NCBI RefSeq assembly: GCF_001815355.1
Contig: NZ_KV820360.1
Coordinates: 171,716-235,715 of the forward strand
Source: Haemophilus sp. HMSC068C11
GTDB taxonomy: Bacteria; Pseudomonadota; Gammaproteobacteria; Enterobacterales; Pasteurellaceae
Direction: 5' to 3'
Length of the DNA stretch: 64,000 nt
The notes below the pieces were generated by a model. The model had not been told where the DNA came from, did not search any database, and saw only the letters and a list, made by a program, of their open reading frames with translations. The position numbers and the translations under genes were made by a program. Shown here piece after piece: positions 9,311 to 19,708 of this stretch; position 1 is the first letter of the stretch, and every line of letters starts with the position of its first letter.

Positions 9311-10663
9311 ATGTCTCATTTATCGGTAGCAAAATTTGGTGGTACATCCGTCGCGAACTATTCCGCTATGCAAGCTTGTGCCAAAATCGTCATTGCAGAT
9401 CCTAATACTCGCGTTGTCGTGCTTTCTGCATCAGCTGGTGTAACAAACTTATTAGTTGCCTTAGCCAATGGTGTCGAAGCTGAAGAGCGCGCAAAATTAA
9501 TTGGTGAAGTCCGCCAAATTCAAGAAAACATTTTAAATGAATTAAAAGATGACAGTCGCATTCGTCCTATCATTGAAAAATACTTAGAAAATATTACCGC
9601 ACTTTCTGAAGCGGCTAGCCTTGCGACATCACTTGCTTTAACTGATGAACTCATTAGTCATGGTGAAATGATGTCAACGCAAATTTTCATTGAAGTATTA
9701 AGAGAATTACAAACTTCTGCCACTTGGGTTGATGTACGTACTTTAGTGGCAACTAATGATAACTTTGGTAAAGCCGCACCAGATGATGCACAAACTCAAG
9801 CGAACTGTGATAATTTATTAAAACCATTAATTGACCGTGGTGAATTAGTCATCACTCAAGGCTTTATCGGTCGTGAACCAGGCGGTAAAACCACAACGTT
9901 AGGGCGTGGTGGTAGCGACTACTCTGCTGCACTTTTAGCAGAAGTATTAAACGCAAAAGACGTCTTAATTTGGACTGATGTGGCCGGTATTTATACGACT
10001 GACCCACGTATCGTACCAAATGCACAACGCATTAATACCATGAGCTTTGCTGAAGCGGCTGAAATGGCAACCTTTGGGGCGAAAGTATTACACCCTGCGA
10101 CATTACTTCCTGCTGTGCGCAGTAATATCCCTGTTTATGTGGGTTCAAGTAAAGCACCAGAGGCTGGTGGTACTTGGGTAACTCGTGATCCTCAACCTCG
10201 TCCAACATTCCGTGCAATTGCATTACGTCGCGATCAAACCCTATTAACACTTTCAAGTCTCAGTATGCTACATGCACAAGGCTTCCTAGCGAATGTATTC
10301 ACTATCTTAGCGAAACATAAAATTTCAGTGGATACGATCACAACCTCTGAAGTAAGCATTGCATTAACCTTAGATAAAACTGGCTCAGCTTCATCTGGTG
10401 TAGAATTACTTTCACCAGAATTATTAGAAGAATTAAGCCAATACTGCACCGTGAAAGTTGATACAGGACTATCACTTGTTGCATTAATTGGAAATGACTT
10501 ACACCTCGCTTCTGGTGTAGCAAAACGTATTTTCGACACACTCGAAGGCTATAACATTCGCATGATTAGCTATGGCGCAAGCACGAATAACATTTGTATG
10601 CTAGCGCATAGTGACAAAGCGGATGACGTAGTACGTTCATTACATAAATCGTTGTTTGAATAA
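9311..10663 (+). CDS. lysC: Lysine-sensitive-type aspartokinase III
   Basis: Phosphorylates L-aspartate at the head of the lysine, threonine, methionine and diaminopimelate pathway. The 450-residue monofunctional enzyme has the kinase N-terminus KFGGTSVANYSAM, the catalytic and substrate region TLGRGGSDYSAALLAE, and two C-terminal ACT domains from about residue 310 (LHAQGFLANVFTILAKHKIS). The ATG follows an AGAGGA ribosome site. The 166-base leader shows no recognisable lysine riboswitch. A perfect inverted uptake pair forms the terminator. Confidence 0.93.
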   Translation: MSHLSVAKFGGTSVANYSAMQACAKIVIADPNTRVVVLSASAGVTNLLVALANGVEAEERAKLIGEVRQIQENILNELKDDSRIRPIIEKYLENITALSEAASLATSLALTDELISHGEMMSTQIFIEVLRELQTSATWVDVRTLVATNDNFGKAAPDDAQTQANCDNLLKPLIDRGELVITQGFIGREPGGKTTTLGRGGSDYSAALLAEVLNAKDVLIWTDVAGIYTTDPRIVPNAQRINTMSFAEAAEMATFGAKVLHPATLLPAVRSNIPVYVGSSKAPEAGGTWVTRDPQPRPTFRAIALRRDQTLLTLSSLSMLHAQGFLANVFTILAKHKISVDTITTSEVSIALTLDKTGSASSGVELLSPELLEELSQYCTVKVDTGLSLVALIGNDLHLASGVAKRIFDTLEGYNIRMISYGASTNNICMLAHSDKADDVVRSLHKSLFE

Positions 10664-10673
10664 TAAATTTAGA

Positions 10674-10706
10674 GAAAGTGCGGTTAAAAATAACCGCACT
10701 TTTTTA
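10674..10706 (+). terminator. lysC terminator made of an inverted uptake-sequence pair
   Basis: AAGTGCGGT at 10676-10684 and ACCGCACTT at 10693-10701 form the stem, followed by six T residues. Confidence 0.85.
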
Positions 10707-10766
10707 CGTTTTGAATTTGAGATTAAGGCAAAAAAAGAGTAAAGTAATCGTTTGTCTGATTTATAA

Positions 10767-12092
<1,326 letters not shown>

Positions 12093-12106
12093 AATGGCAT
12101 AAAAAT

Positions 12107-12144
12107 AAACCGCACTTTGGCACAGCCAAGTGCGGTTATTTTTT
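12107..12144 (+). terminator. purA terminator made of an inverted uptake-sequence pair
   Basis: ACCGCACTT at 12109-12117 and AAGTGCGGT at 12128-12136 pair across a short loop, then TTATTTTTT. The ribosome site of the next gene follows immediately. Confidence 0.8.
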
Positions 12145-12156
12145 AAGGAGTTTTTG

Positions 12157-12822
12157 ATGACTGAACAAGATATTGCTGACTACCTAAAAAATCACCCTGA
12201 TTTTTTTACCCATCGTCCAGAACTACTTCAACAGCTTAGTATTCCGCATAGCCATGAAGAAGGGACGATTTCGTTAGTCGAAGCGCAGCTTGCTCAGCAA
12301 CGAGAACAGATCAAAACGCTTACTCAACTCCTCGAAAAATTTCATCAACTTGCTCATCAAGAAGCAGATATCTTCTTTGCTCTTTTGCCTTTGCAGAAAA
12401 GGCTATTTCAAACAGAAGACTTTATCGTCATCAATGAAAAGTTAGATGACTGGGCAAAAGGTTATGAGCTAGAAGGTGCCAAAATCTTACTTTTCACTGA
12501 CAGCTGGCAAAAAAAGGACACTATTTCTGAACAACATTGGTTAGACCGAAAAGCCTTTGAACTCATTCGCCTAGAGCGCATGGGTTTACGCCAATTCTAT
12601 TTAGGCGATCTATCCAATAAAGAAAAAGCCCTCATGTTCCTTCCAGAAGAGCTCCCTATCGGTTCTGTGGCGATTTGCCGTTTAGGTGGAACACCTCAAA
12701 AACCAACCGCACTTTTACTCTTCAAATCTCGAGACACAGACCGTTTCCACAACGACCAAGACACAACATTTCTTCGACATTTAGTCGATATTGTGGAATT
12801 GCATTTGGGAAGATGGCTTTAA
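12157..12822 (+). CDS. DUF484 family protein
   Basis: A 221-residue soluble protein of the DUF484 family, whose C-terminal half is GAF-like. The N-terminus TEQDIADYLKNHPDFFTHRPELLQQLSIPH is the family hallmark. A coiled-coil-prone segment rich in Gln and Glu follows (about residues 42-75). In other gammaproteobacteria the gene lies next to dapF or xerC; no such neighbour is seen here. The ATG at 12157 is preferred over an upstream in-frame start because AAGGAG sits directly before it. Function unknown. Confidence 0.82.
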   Translation: MTEQDIADYLKNHPDFFTHRPELLQQLSIPHSHEEGTISLVEAQLAQQREQIKTLTQLLEKFHQLAHQEADIFFALLPLQKRLFQTEDFIVINEKLDDWAKGYELEGAKILLFTDSWQKKDTISEQHWLDRKAFELIRLERMGLRQFYLGDLSNKEKALMFLPEELPIGSVAICRLGGTPQKPTALLLFKSRDTDRFHNDQDTTFLRHLVDIVELHLGRWL

Positions 12823-12831
12823 ACGTTATTA

Positions 12832-12847
12832 AGTGATCTCTATCACA
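12832..12847. promoter_or_regulatory. CRP-cAMP site upstream of the two-ATPase importer
   Basis: AGTGA-N6-TCACA matches TGTGA-N6-TCACA at nine of ten positions. It lies about 140 bases before the binding-protein start and about 82 bases before a possible -10 element (TATAAA, 12921-12926). No Fur-type box was seen in the same 163-base interval. Confidence 0.65.
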
Positions 12848-12985
12848 AATCTGAAAATTATTTAAATTTAGACTTTTATATTCAAATATTTAAGCGTATT
12901 TTGTAGGTTAGATGTTTTGGTATAAATGTCGATCGTAGTTTGATCTCATTTACTGATTTTATCCCTATCTCAGTGAGGTTTCATT

Positions 12986-13981
12986 ATGAATAAAAAAATG
13001 TCTTTAACATTGATTGCCATTGGACTAGGTATGTCACTTAGTAATATGGCTGCGGCACAAGAAAAATTAATTGTGTACACATCAATGAAAGAATCATTAA
13101 TTGGTGCATTAAAAGCAAAATTTACTGAAAAACATCCAGATGTTGAAATGGATTATCAGTCTGCCGGCGCCGGAAAATTGATGGCTAAAATTGCAACGGA
13201 AAAAGAATCCGGGAAAATTATGGCCGATGTGATTTGGACAAGTGAAGTACCTGACTTCTTCCAAATGAAAAAAAACGGCATGCTTGAAGCTTATGTTTCT
13301 CCTGAAACTGCCAATATTGTTAATCCTATCCCTAACTTTGATGGTTCTTTTACTCCAATCCGCCTCGGTACACTAGCAATCGCCTACAATACCCGCTTCG
13401 TTAAAGATAACCCACCTGCTGAATGGGCTGATATCTTAAAACCTGAATATAAAGGTGCGTTTGGTATTGCAAACCCTGCATTATCGGGTACGTCATATAT
13501 GAGTGTATCTTTATTAAAAGATAAATTTGGTTGGGAATTCTTTGAAAAATTAAAAGCAAATAAAGCTAAAGTGGGTAAAGGTGCAGGACAAGTTATCGAT
13601 GATACCGCATCTGGTGATTTATTAGCCTCTCTCGCTGTTGACTATATTACCAACGATAAAATCAAAAAAGGCGCGCAATTAAAATTGGTTTATCCAAAAG
13701 AAACGCTCGTCATCCCGAGCCCTGCAGCGATCTTAAAAGGCACTGAACACCTTGCTGCTTCACAAAAATTTATTGACTTCTTACTTTCTGAAGATGGGCA
13801 AAAAATCATTGCAAATGAAGGAACATTACCAGTTAGAAAAGGTATTGAACTTGATGCTAAATTTGGTATGCCATCTCTAGAAGATGCCGTATCAAGAGCG
13901 ATTCCTATTGACTATGAAAAATTAATGTCAGAAAAAGAAGAAACAATTAAACATTTCACTCAAATTCTTCAAGGTCGTTAA
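12986..13981 (+). CDS. Periplasmic binding protein of a Fe3+/organophosphate-type ABC importer
   Basis: Solute-binding protein of the family that includes FbpA, AfuA and 2-aminoethylphosphonate binding proteins. A signal peptide runs to about residue 24 (SNMAAA before QEKLIVYTS). The mature protein has the two-lobe pattern: KLIVYTSMKESLIGALKAKF, ADVIWTSEVPDFFQMKK, and PSPAAILKGTEHLAASQKFI near the hinge. The adjacent tyrosine pair that binds iron in FbpA is not evident. With a CRP site upstream, an organic phosphate or sugar phosphate is as likely as iron. It is first in a four-gene operon with 19 bases to the next start. Confidence 0.8.
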   Translation: MNKKMSLTLIAIGLGMSLSNMAAAQEKLIVYTSMKESLIGALKAKFTEKHPDVEMDYQSAGAGKLMAKIATEKESGKIMADVIWTSEVPDFFQMKKNGMLEAYVSPETANIVNPIPNFDGSFTPIRLGTLAIAYNTRFVKDNPPAEWADILKPEYKGAFGIANPALSGTSYMSVSLLKDKFGWEFFEKLKANKAKVGKGAGQVIDDTASGDLLASLAVDYITNDKIKKGAQLKLVYPKETLVIPSPAAILKGTEHLAASQKFIDFLLSEDGQKIIANEGTLPVRKGIELDAKFGMPSLEDAVSRAIPIDYEKLMSEKEETIKHFTQILQGR

Positions 13982-14000
13982 TCAGTAAGGAGTAGTGATT

Positions 14001-15071
14001 ATGGCAACAATTACATTTGAAAATGTATCCAAAAAATTCGGTTCAAATGAAGTGTTAAAAAATCTGTCCTTAGTTGTACAAGATGGAGAATGTTTTACGC
14101 TTCTTGGCCCATCCGGCTGTGGGAAAACTGTCTTATTACGCCTGCTTGCAGGATTTGATGTGCCTGATAGTGGCCGTATTTTAATTGATGATGTGGTTGT
14201 TGCCGATCCCGCTACAAACACGGATATTCCGCCAGATCAACGCGGTCTAGGTGTGGTCTTCCAAGATTATGCTGTTTGGCCGCATATGACTGTCTTTGAC
14301 AATATCGCCTACCCTCTTAAATTAAAGAATATTGAAAAACAAGCTCTCCATAAACAAGTGATGGAAGTTGTCGAATTAGTCAATTTAACTGGCTTAGAAG
14401 AACGTTTACCTTCTCAATTATCAGGAGGACAACAACAGCGTGTTGCTCTCGCAAGGGCATTAGTTGCTAAACCATCTTTAATGCTCTTAGACGAACCTCT
14501 CAATAATCTAGATGCCAATCTTCGAGAGGAAATGCGTTTCGAAATTAAAGAGTTACAGAAAAAGCTCGGTATTACTATTCTGTACGTAACACATGACCAA
14601 GAAATTGCCCTCGCAATATCAGACCGTTTGGCCATTATGAATGAGCATGGCGATATCCAACAAATTGGCACACCATGGGACATTTACGAACGTTCAGAAA
14701 ATGAGATGGTGTTTAAATTTATGGGGCTCGCAAATTTCATTCCAGTGAGATTCCAAAATAATCATCATTATATTGGAGAAGGTAATCAAATTTTAAACTG
14801 GAAAAACTTGCCACCTAATTCAGGGAAATTAGGATGTCGACCTTCCGATATCATACTAAGCAAAAATAATGAAGGTTTACTAGGAAAAGTATCAAGAGCC
14901 AGCTTTCTTGGTGCGGTAATGGATTATATGGTAGAGATTGATGGTGTAACACTACGAACAGAAATCCCAACTAATAAAGCATTACGTAATAATTTAATGT
15001 TCAATGAAGGTGAAAATTGCTTTATCAGTTTTCATGATTTGCTTTGGTTTGATTCTGCTAAAGAAATCTAG
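14001..15071 (+). CDS. ABC importer ATPase, first of two in the operon
   Basis: A 356-residue CUT1/FbpC-type ATPase. Walker A is GPSGCGKT (about residues 37-44), the Q-loop is VVFQDYAVWPHMTVFDN, the signature LSGGQQQR, Walker B LMLLDEPLNNLD and the switch VTHDQE. A C-terminal TOBE-like domain spans about residues 240-355. All catalytic motifs are canonical. The ATG at 14001 is chosen over an earlier in-frame GTG because AAGGAG is correctly spaced. The fused permease follows after 11 bases, so this is one operon with the binding protein. Confidence 0.87.
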   Translation: MATITFENVSKKFGSNEVLKNLSLVVQDGECFTLLGPSGCGKTVLLRLLAGFDVPDSGRILIDDVVVADPATNTDIPPDQRGLGVVFQDYAVWPHMTVFDNIAYPLKLKNIEKQALHKQVMEVVELVNLTGLEERLPSQLSGGQQQRVALARALVAKPSLMLLDEPLNNLDANLREEMRFEIKELQKKLGITILYVTHDQEIALAISDRLAIMNEHGDIQQIGTPWDIYERSENEMVFKFMGLANFIPVRFQNNHHYIGEGNQILNWKNLPPNSGKLGCRPSDIILSKNNEGLLGKVSRASFLGAVMDYMVEIDGVTLRTEIPTNKALRNNLMFNEGENCFISFHDLLWFDSAKEI

Positions 15072-15082
15072 AGGGGTTTATT

Positions 15083-16777
15083 ATGGCTACAACTATTCAA
15101 AATAATCATCCATTCAATATTGCTAACGTTATTCTAGCCTTATCTATCGGTATCTTAGTGATCGTTGTTGCGGTTCCTGTTTTACTTATTTTCCTCAATT
15201 CTTTTTGGGTTGATGGACAATTTAATATCACCGATGTGGTGAATATTCTTAAGCAAGAAGAAACCTATGAAGCATTACTCAATTCACTTTTCATCGCATC
15301 TGGTGTAACTGTGATGAGTACGATTATTGGTACATTTTTTGCTTGGTTAGTGACTCGAACAGATCTACCTTATAAAGGTTTTATGAAAGTGATGTTCCTT
15401 GTGCCTTTTATGCTTCCTTCTTTCATTGGAGCCTTAGCTTGGAAAATGTTACTTTCACCACGTTCTGGTTATATTAACCAATTCTTCATGGATTTAGGAT
15501 TTGATGGACCTATTTTTAATATCTATAGCTACGCCGGTATTATGGCTGTAGAAACGATGTATCTTTTCCCATTCGTCTTTATCCAAGTCTGTGGTGCATT
15601 AGAGCGCATGGACCCTACATTAGAAGAATCAGCGAGAATCTCAGGCGCAAGCCTCTTTACCATTACACGTAAAATTACCATTCCACTCGTCATGCCAAGT
15701 ATTCTTTCTGGGGCATTACTCATTATGCTCTATTCTATGGCTCACTTTGGTACTGTTGCCGTACTAGGCGTAGAAAATGGTATTTTTAACATTCCAACCC
15801 TCATTTATGAACGTATTCACCAAAGTGCGGGTAGTTTTGAAGCCATTCGCACCGGTACTGTACTTGCAACTGTTTTAGTATTCACTGCGGCACTGATTAT
15901 TTGGTTACAAAATAAAATCTTAAATAAAGGTCGATTCCAAATTATTGCAGGTAAAAGCTTTAGACCTATCGAAGTAAAACTTCGAGGTTTAAGAAAACCG
16001 TTGCTTGTTATTTGCTTACTCTACATCGCCTTTACAATCGTATTGCCTACAGTCACGATTTTCCTTGTTGGTGGATTAAAAACCTATGGATTACCAATTA
16101 CATGGGAAAATCTCACATTAGATAACTATAAATTCATCTTATTTGAATGGCAGTTAACAAAAGATGCAATTCGCAATAGCGTGACTCTCGGTCTCGCTGC
16201 AGCATTGATTACCATGTTTGCAGGGGTAATGATTTCTTATGTTATCGTTAAAATGCGTGTTCGTGGAAAAGGCATTCTTGAGTTCTTAGGGATGTTGCCA
16301 TTCTCCGTACCTGGCTCTGTAATTGCTCTTGGGGTGATCCTTGCCTGGAGTGGTAAATTTGGCATCAATCTCTACAACACTGTTTGGATTATTTTAATTG
16401 CTTACATTGCACGTTATATGGCTTTCTCACTCAAAGCTAACTCTGCAGCACTTGAGCAAGTTCATGATTCATTAGTTGAAGCTTCTCGAGCATGTGGAGC
16501 AAGTATGTGGCAATCCTTAAAAGATATTGTTATCCCACTCGTAAGACCAGGGATGATTGCTGCTTTCTTCCTGATTTTCCTTCCAGCCCTACGTGAATTG
16601 ACCGTTTCTGTTATGTTATATGGTCCTTCTACACGAACCATCGGGGTAGCGATTTATACCCTAAATGAAGACGGTGAAACCGTTTATTCTGCGGCATTAG
16701 CAGGTATCGCCCTAATAATCATTGTATTAGGTCAAACTGTTATTAAACGTTATGCTGAAAAGAAAACTCAAAAATAG
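15083..16777 (+). CDS. Fused ABC importer permease, FbpB type
   Basis: Integral membrane subunit of 564 residues with two homologous halves, each carrying a BPD-transport permease domain. ATPase-docking loops are EESARISGASLFTITRKITIP (positions 180-200 approximately) and VEASRACGASMWQSLKDI (about 470-487). About twelve hydrophobic segments are visible. One fused polypeptide supplies both membrane halves, so the importer needs no second permease, which makes the presence of two ATPase genes on either side notable. A near-uptake sequence (AAGTGCGGG) lies near 15830. Confidence 0.87.
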   Translation: MATTIQNNHPFNIANVILALSIGILVIVVAVPVLLIFLNSFWVDGQFNITDVVNILKQEETYEALLNSLFIASGVTVMSTIIGTFFAWLVTRTDLPYKGFMKVMFLVPFMLPSFIGALAWKMLLSPRSGYINQFFMDLGFDGPIFNIYSYAGIMAVETMYLFPFVFIQVCGALERMDPTLEESARISGASLFTITRKITIPLVMPSILSGALLIMLYSMAHFGTVAVLGVENGIFNIPTLIYERIHQSAGSFEAIRTGTVLATVLVFTAALIIWLQNKILNKGRFQIIAGKSFRPIEVKLRGLRKPLLVICLLYIAFTIVLPTVTIFLVGGLKTYGLPITWENLTLDNYKFILFEWQLTKDAIRNSVTLGLAAALITMFAGVMISYVIVKMRVRGKGILEFLGMLPFSVPGSVIALGVILAWSGKFGINLYNTVWIILIAYIARYMAFSLKANSAALEQVHDSLVEASRACGASMWQSLKDIVIPLVRPGMIAAFFLIFLPALRELTVSVMLYGPSTRTIGVAIYTLNEDGETVYSAALAGIALIIIVLGQTVIKRYAEKKTQK

Positions 16778-16794
16778 AAGGTTAGGAGTAAAAG

Positions 16795-17853
16795 ATGAGC
16801 TATATTCAATTAAATCATGTCATGAAAAAATTTGGTGATGTTATTGCCATTGAAGATCTTAACCTTTCTATCGAAAAAGGTGAATGTTTCTCTATGCTAG
16901 GGCCATCAGGTTGTGGAAAAACAACAACCTTACGAATGATCGCAGGCTTTGAAGACTTAGACGGAGGAGAAATTAAAGTCGGTGATAAATTACTATCATC
17001 GAAGAAAAACAATTTCTATCTCCCGCCTGAGAAACGCAATTTCGGTATGGTATTTCAGGCCTTTGCGGTATGGCCACATATGACGGTATATGACAACGTT
17101 GCCTTTCCGTTAAAACTCAAAAATATTTCAGCCCAAGAAATTGAAAAACGAACAACTGATGCGTTAAGACACACTAATTTACTTAGTGTTGCCAAGAAAA
17201 GCCCTGATGATTTATCTGGTGGTGGAAAACAACGTGTGGCTCTTGCTAGAGCATTAGCAATCAACCCAGATGTCATGTTACTAGACGAACCATTATCAAG
17301 CTTAGACCCACATCTTCGCGAAGAAATGCGGTTTGAAATTAAGGCATTACAGAAAAAATTTGGGTTCTCAATTATTTATGTGACTCATGACCAATCTGAA
17401 GCGATGGCACTTTCAGATCGTATTATGGTTATGAAGAAAGGGGCGGTACAACAAATTGATACCCCATTAAATATTTATAACAACCCAGCTAACAAGTTTG
17501 TCTTCAATTTTATCGGGTTATCAAATCAATTAAATGTAAACCTGTCATCACAAGGTATTCATATTGATAAAATTGATGGTATTTTTAATCTTCCAGAAAT
17601 GCCGAATAATGACTTACTTTCACAAGGGAAAGCAATATTGGCAAGCCGTCCATCTGACATTGAATTTGTTCAACAAGGTGGAATTCCTGGTGTCGTAAAA
17701 CGTCGTTCCTATCTTGGTGAAGTGACGGATTATAATATCCAAGTTGGAGATCAAGATATTCGTGTTCAAATTGGACGACGAGATTCTGGCCCGAAAGAAG
17801 GGGAAACATGTCAGATAGCCTTTGAACATTTGCATTGGTACCCTGCTGAATAA
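16795..17853 (+). CDS. ABC importer ATPase, second of two in the operon
   Basis: A 352-residue FbpC-type ATPase clearly paralogous to the first one. Walker [10 protein letters not shown]-loop MVFQAFAVWPHMTVYDN, Walker B VMLLDEPLSSLD and switch VTHDQSEAMALSD are intact. The signature motif is altered: LSGGGKQR (residues 140-147) in place of LSGGQQQR, losing the conserved glutamine after the Gly-Gly pair. It starts 17 bases after the permease with a GGTTAGGAG ribosome site. An uptake-pair terminator ends the operon. It may form a heterodimer with the first ATPase. Confidence 0.86.
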   Translation: MSYIQLNHVMKKFGDVIAIEDLNLSIEKGECFSMLGPSGCGKTTTLRMIAGFEDLDGGEIKVGDKLLSSKKNNFYLPPEKRNFGMVFQAFAVWPHMTVYDNVAFPLKLKNISAQEIEKRTTDALRHTNLLSVAKKSPDDLSGGGKQRVALARALAINPDVMLLDEPLSSLDPHLREEMRFEIKALQKKFGFSIIYVTHDQSEAMALSDRIMVMKKGAVQQIDTPLNIYNNPANKFVFNFIGLSNQLNVNLSSQGIHIDKIDGIFNLPEMPNNDLLSQGKAILASRPSDIEFVQQGGIPGVVKRRSYLGEVTDYNIQVGDQDIRVQIGRRDSGPKEGETCQIAFEHLHWYPAE

Positions 17854-17860
17854 CATATCT

Positions 17861-17897
17861 TAAGTGCGGTTAAATTTAACCGCACTTTTATTTTTTA
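17861..17897 (+). terminator. Terminator of the importer operon, inverted uptake pair
   Basis: AAGTGCGGT at 17862-17870 and ACCGCACTT at 17879-17887, followed by a T-rich run. Confidence 0.85.
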
Positions 17898-18061
17898 TGA
17901 TAATTAAACAAGCTTTTCTCATTATCAACTAATCTTTGATCCCGCTCACAATTTCAAAAAAATAAACTTTCTTTATTTTTCAACTCTTTCTACAATACCC
18001 TTGTTTTTATTATTAAAAACACACAATTCAATTTAACTTCAGATATCACAAGGGTCTAATT

Positions 18062-19123
18062 ATGAAAATTTTAACTTGGCCTGTGGTTGCAGGTGCTGCA
18101 CTTGGTATCGTTGCGCCACTTCTCACTTACAATGGCAATCCTGGTAATATGGGATTTTGTGCGGCTTGTTTCTTACGCGATACAGCCGGCTCGCTTGGAT
18201 TACACCACGCCGCCCCATTGCAATACCTTCGCCCAGAACTCATTGGATTAGTTTTAGGAGCACTCGCCAGTGCATTCTTATCTAAGGAATTTAAACCTCG
18301 TGGTGGCTCTGCCCCACTCGCTCGTATTAGCTTAGGCTTTTTTGCGATGCTTGGTGCACTCATTTTCTTAGGTTGTCCATGGCGTGCTTATTTACGATTA
18401 GGTGGCGGTGATCTCACTGCAATTGCAGGTATCGTAGGATTGTTTGCCGGTGTATTAGGCGGCATTTTCTTCGCTAATCGAGGATTCTCATTAGGTAAAT
18501 CTAAGGAACAAAGCCAATCTTCAGGTTTAATTGGTCCAATCTTTGCCGTAATTTTGCTTGTTTTAGCCTTAACCCAATTTAAATTTGGTGAAAATCTAGC
18601 AATTTACACCTCTGAAAAAGGCCCTGGTGCACAACATGCGGCTATTTGGATGTCACTTGCTGGCGGATTACTTCTCGGTGTGCTGATGCAAAAATCACGT
18701 TTTTGCACAATTGGGGCATTCCGAAACTTTGTCCTCTTCCGTGATGCACATTTATTAAATGGTGTGATTGCACTGATAGTCTTTGCAGCAATAACTAATG
18801 CCTTATTAGGTCAATTCCATTTAGGCTTTGAAAAACAACCTATCGCGCATAATGACTATCTCTACAATTTCCTTTCTATGGCGCTTTGCGGACTTTGCTT
18901 TGCATTAGGCGGTGGTTGCCCAGGCAAACAATTAGTCAATATTGGTGAAGGAAATAATGACTCAGCATTATTTGTGCTCGGTATGCTACTGGGTGCAGCA
19001 GCGGCACATAACTTTGGTTTCGCAGCCGCTCCTACTGGCGTTCCAACCTTTACGCCTTATGTTTTACTTGCCGGTTTTGTAGTTTGTTTATATATCGCAT
19101 TAACCAATAAATCGGAAGCTTAA
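18062..19123 (+). CDS. yedE: YedE/YeeE-family membrane transporter (selenium-associated YedE type)
   Basis: A 353-residue membrane protein with about nine or ten helices and the cysteine motifs of the YeeE/YedE family: FCAACFLRDTAG near residue 36, FLGCPWRAYLRLGGGD near 103, KSRFCTIGAFR near 213 and GGGCPGKQLVNIGEG near 300. YedE homologues are proposed selenium or sulfur importers. The usual yedF partner is not adjacent; ilvH lies downstream on the other strand. The 200-base leader is AT-rich without a clear operator. Substrate inferred from family only. Confidence 0.82.
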   Translation: MKILTWPVVAGAALGIVAPLLTYNGNPGNMGFCAACFLRDTAGSLGLHHAAPLQYLRPELIGLVLGALASAFLSKEFKPRGGSAPLARISLGFFAMLGALIFLGCPWRAYLRLGGGDLTAIAGIVGLFAGVLGGIFFANRGFSLGKSKEQSQSSGLIGPIFAVILLVLALTQFKFGENLAIYTSEKGPGAQHAAIWMSLAGGLLLGVLMQKSRFCTIGAFRNFVLFRDAHLLNGVIALIVFAAITNALLGQFHLGFEKQPIAHNDYLYNFLSMALCGLCFALGGGCPGKQLVNIGEGNNDSALFVLGMLLGAAAAHNFGFAAAPTGVPTFTPYVLLAGFVVCLYIALTNKSEA

Positions 19124-19141
19124 CATTCATTCAGAATAAAC

Positions 19142-19172
19142 AAAAAGGAAGTCAATTATGACTTCCTTTTTT
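19142..19172. terminator. Bidirectional intrinsic terminator
   Basis: Stem AAAAAGGAAGTCA / TGACTTCCTTTTT with loop ATTA, between the convergent yedE-like gene and ilvH. Confidence 0.85.
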
Positions 19173-19179
19173 CGTTTTC

Positions 19180-19209
19180 AAAAGTGCGGTCATTTTTAAC
19201 CGCACTTTC
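19180..19209. repeat. Inverted uptake-sequence pair
   Basis: AAGTGCGGT at 19182-19190 and ACCGCACTT at 19199-19207 form a second hairpin, just beyond the ilvH stop, giving two hairpins in tandem between yedE and ilvH. Confidence 0.85.
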
Positions 19210-19216
19210 CACATCA

Positions 19217-19708
19217 TTAGAGAATATTTTTCTCACCACGGGAAAGGCTAATTAAGCCTGAACGAACAATCTCAAGTAATGTACTTTCTTCCTTCACAGC
19301 CTCAACAAAAGCATCTAATTTGTCTTTTGTACCCGTTAATTGAATCGTGTAGGATTTTGTTGTTACATCCACAATCTGACCACGGAATATATCGGCTAAA
19401 CGTTTTAACTCATCACGTGATGAACCCGTTGCACGTACTTTCACTAACAACACTTCACGCTCAACGTGCTCATGTTCACTCAAGTTAATAACTTTAAACA
19501 CATCCACTAATTTGTGAAGTTGTTTTTCGATTTGTTCGAGCACTTGCTCATCACCCACCGCTTCAATCGTCATACGAGAAAGCGTTGGATCATCGGTTGG
19601 TGCCACAGTTAAGCTTTCAATGTTAAATGCACGTTGGGAAAATAAGCCGACCACACGAGATAATGCACCGGATTCATTTTCTAATAAAACAGATAAAATT
19701 CTACGCAT
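19217..19708 (-). CDS. ilvH: Acetolactate synthase III small (regulatory) subunit
   Basis: Valine-sensing regulatory subunit of acetohydroxyacid synthase, 163 residues as in E. coli IlvH. The N-terminal ACT domain (LSVLLENESGALSRVVGLFSQ) binds valine and a second ACT-like domain follows. Its ATG overlaps the TAA of ilvI by one base, so the two subunits are translationally coupled. Confidence 0.95.
   Translation of the reverse strand: MRRILSVLLENESGALSRVVGLFSQRAFNIESLTVAPTDDPTLSRMTIEAVGDEQVLEQIEKQLHKLVDVFKVINLSEHEHVEREVLLVKVRATGSSRDELKRLADIFRGQIVDVTTKSYTIQLTGTKDKLDAFVEAVKEESTLLEIVRSGLISLSRGEKNIL

Noticed and set aside
17896-18061. Fur-like box before the yedE-like gene (TGATAAT ... ATTATCA)
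   Set aside because: The arms are about 16 bases apart, too far for a Fur site, in a very AT-rich region where such arms arise by chance.
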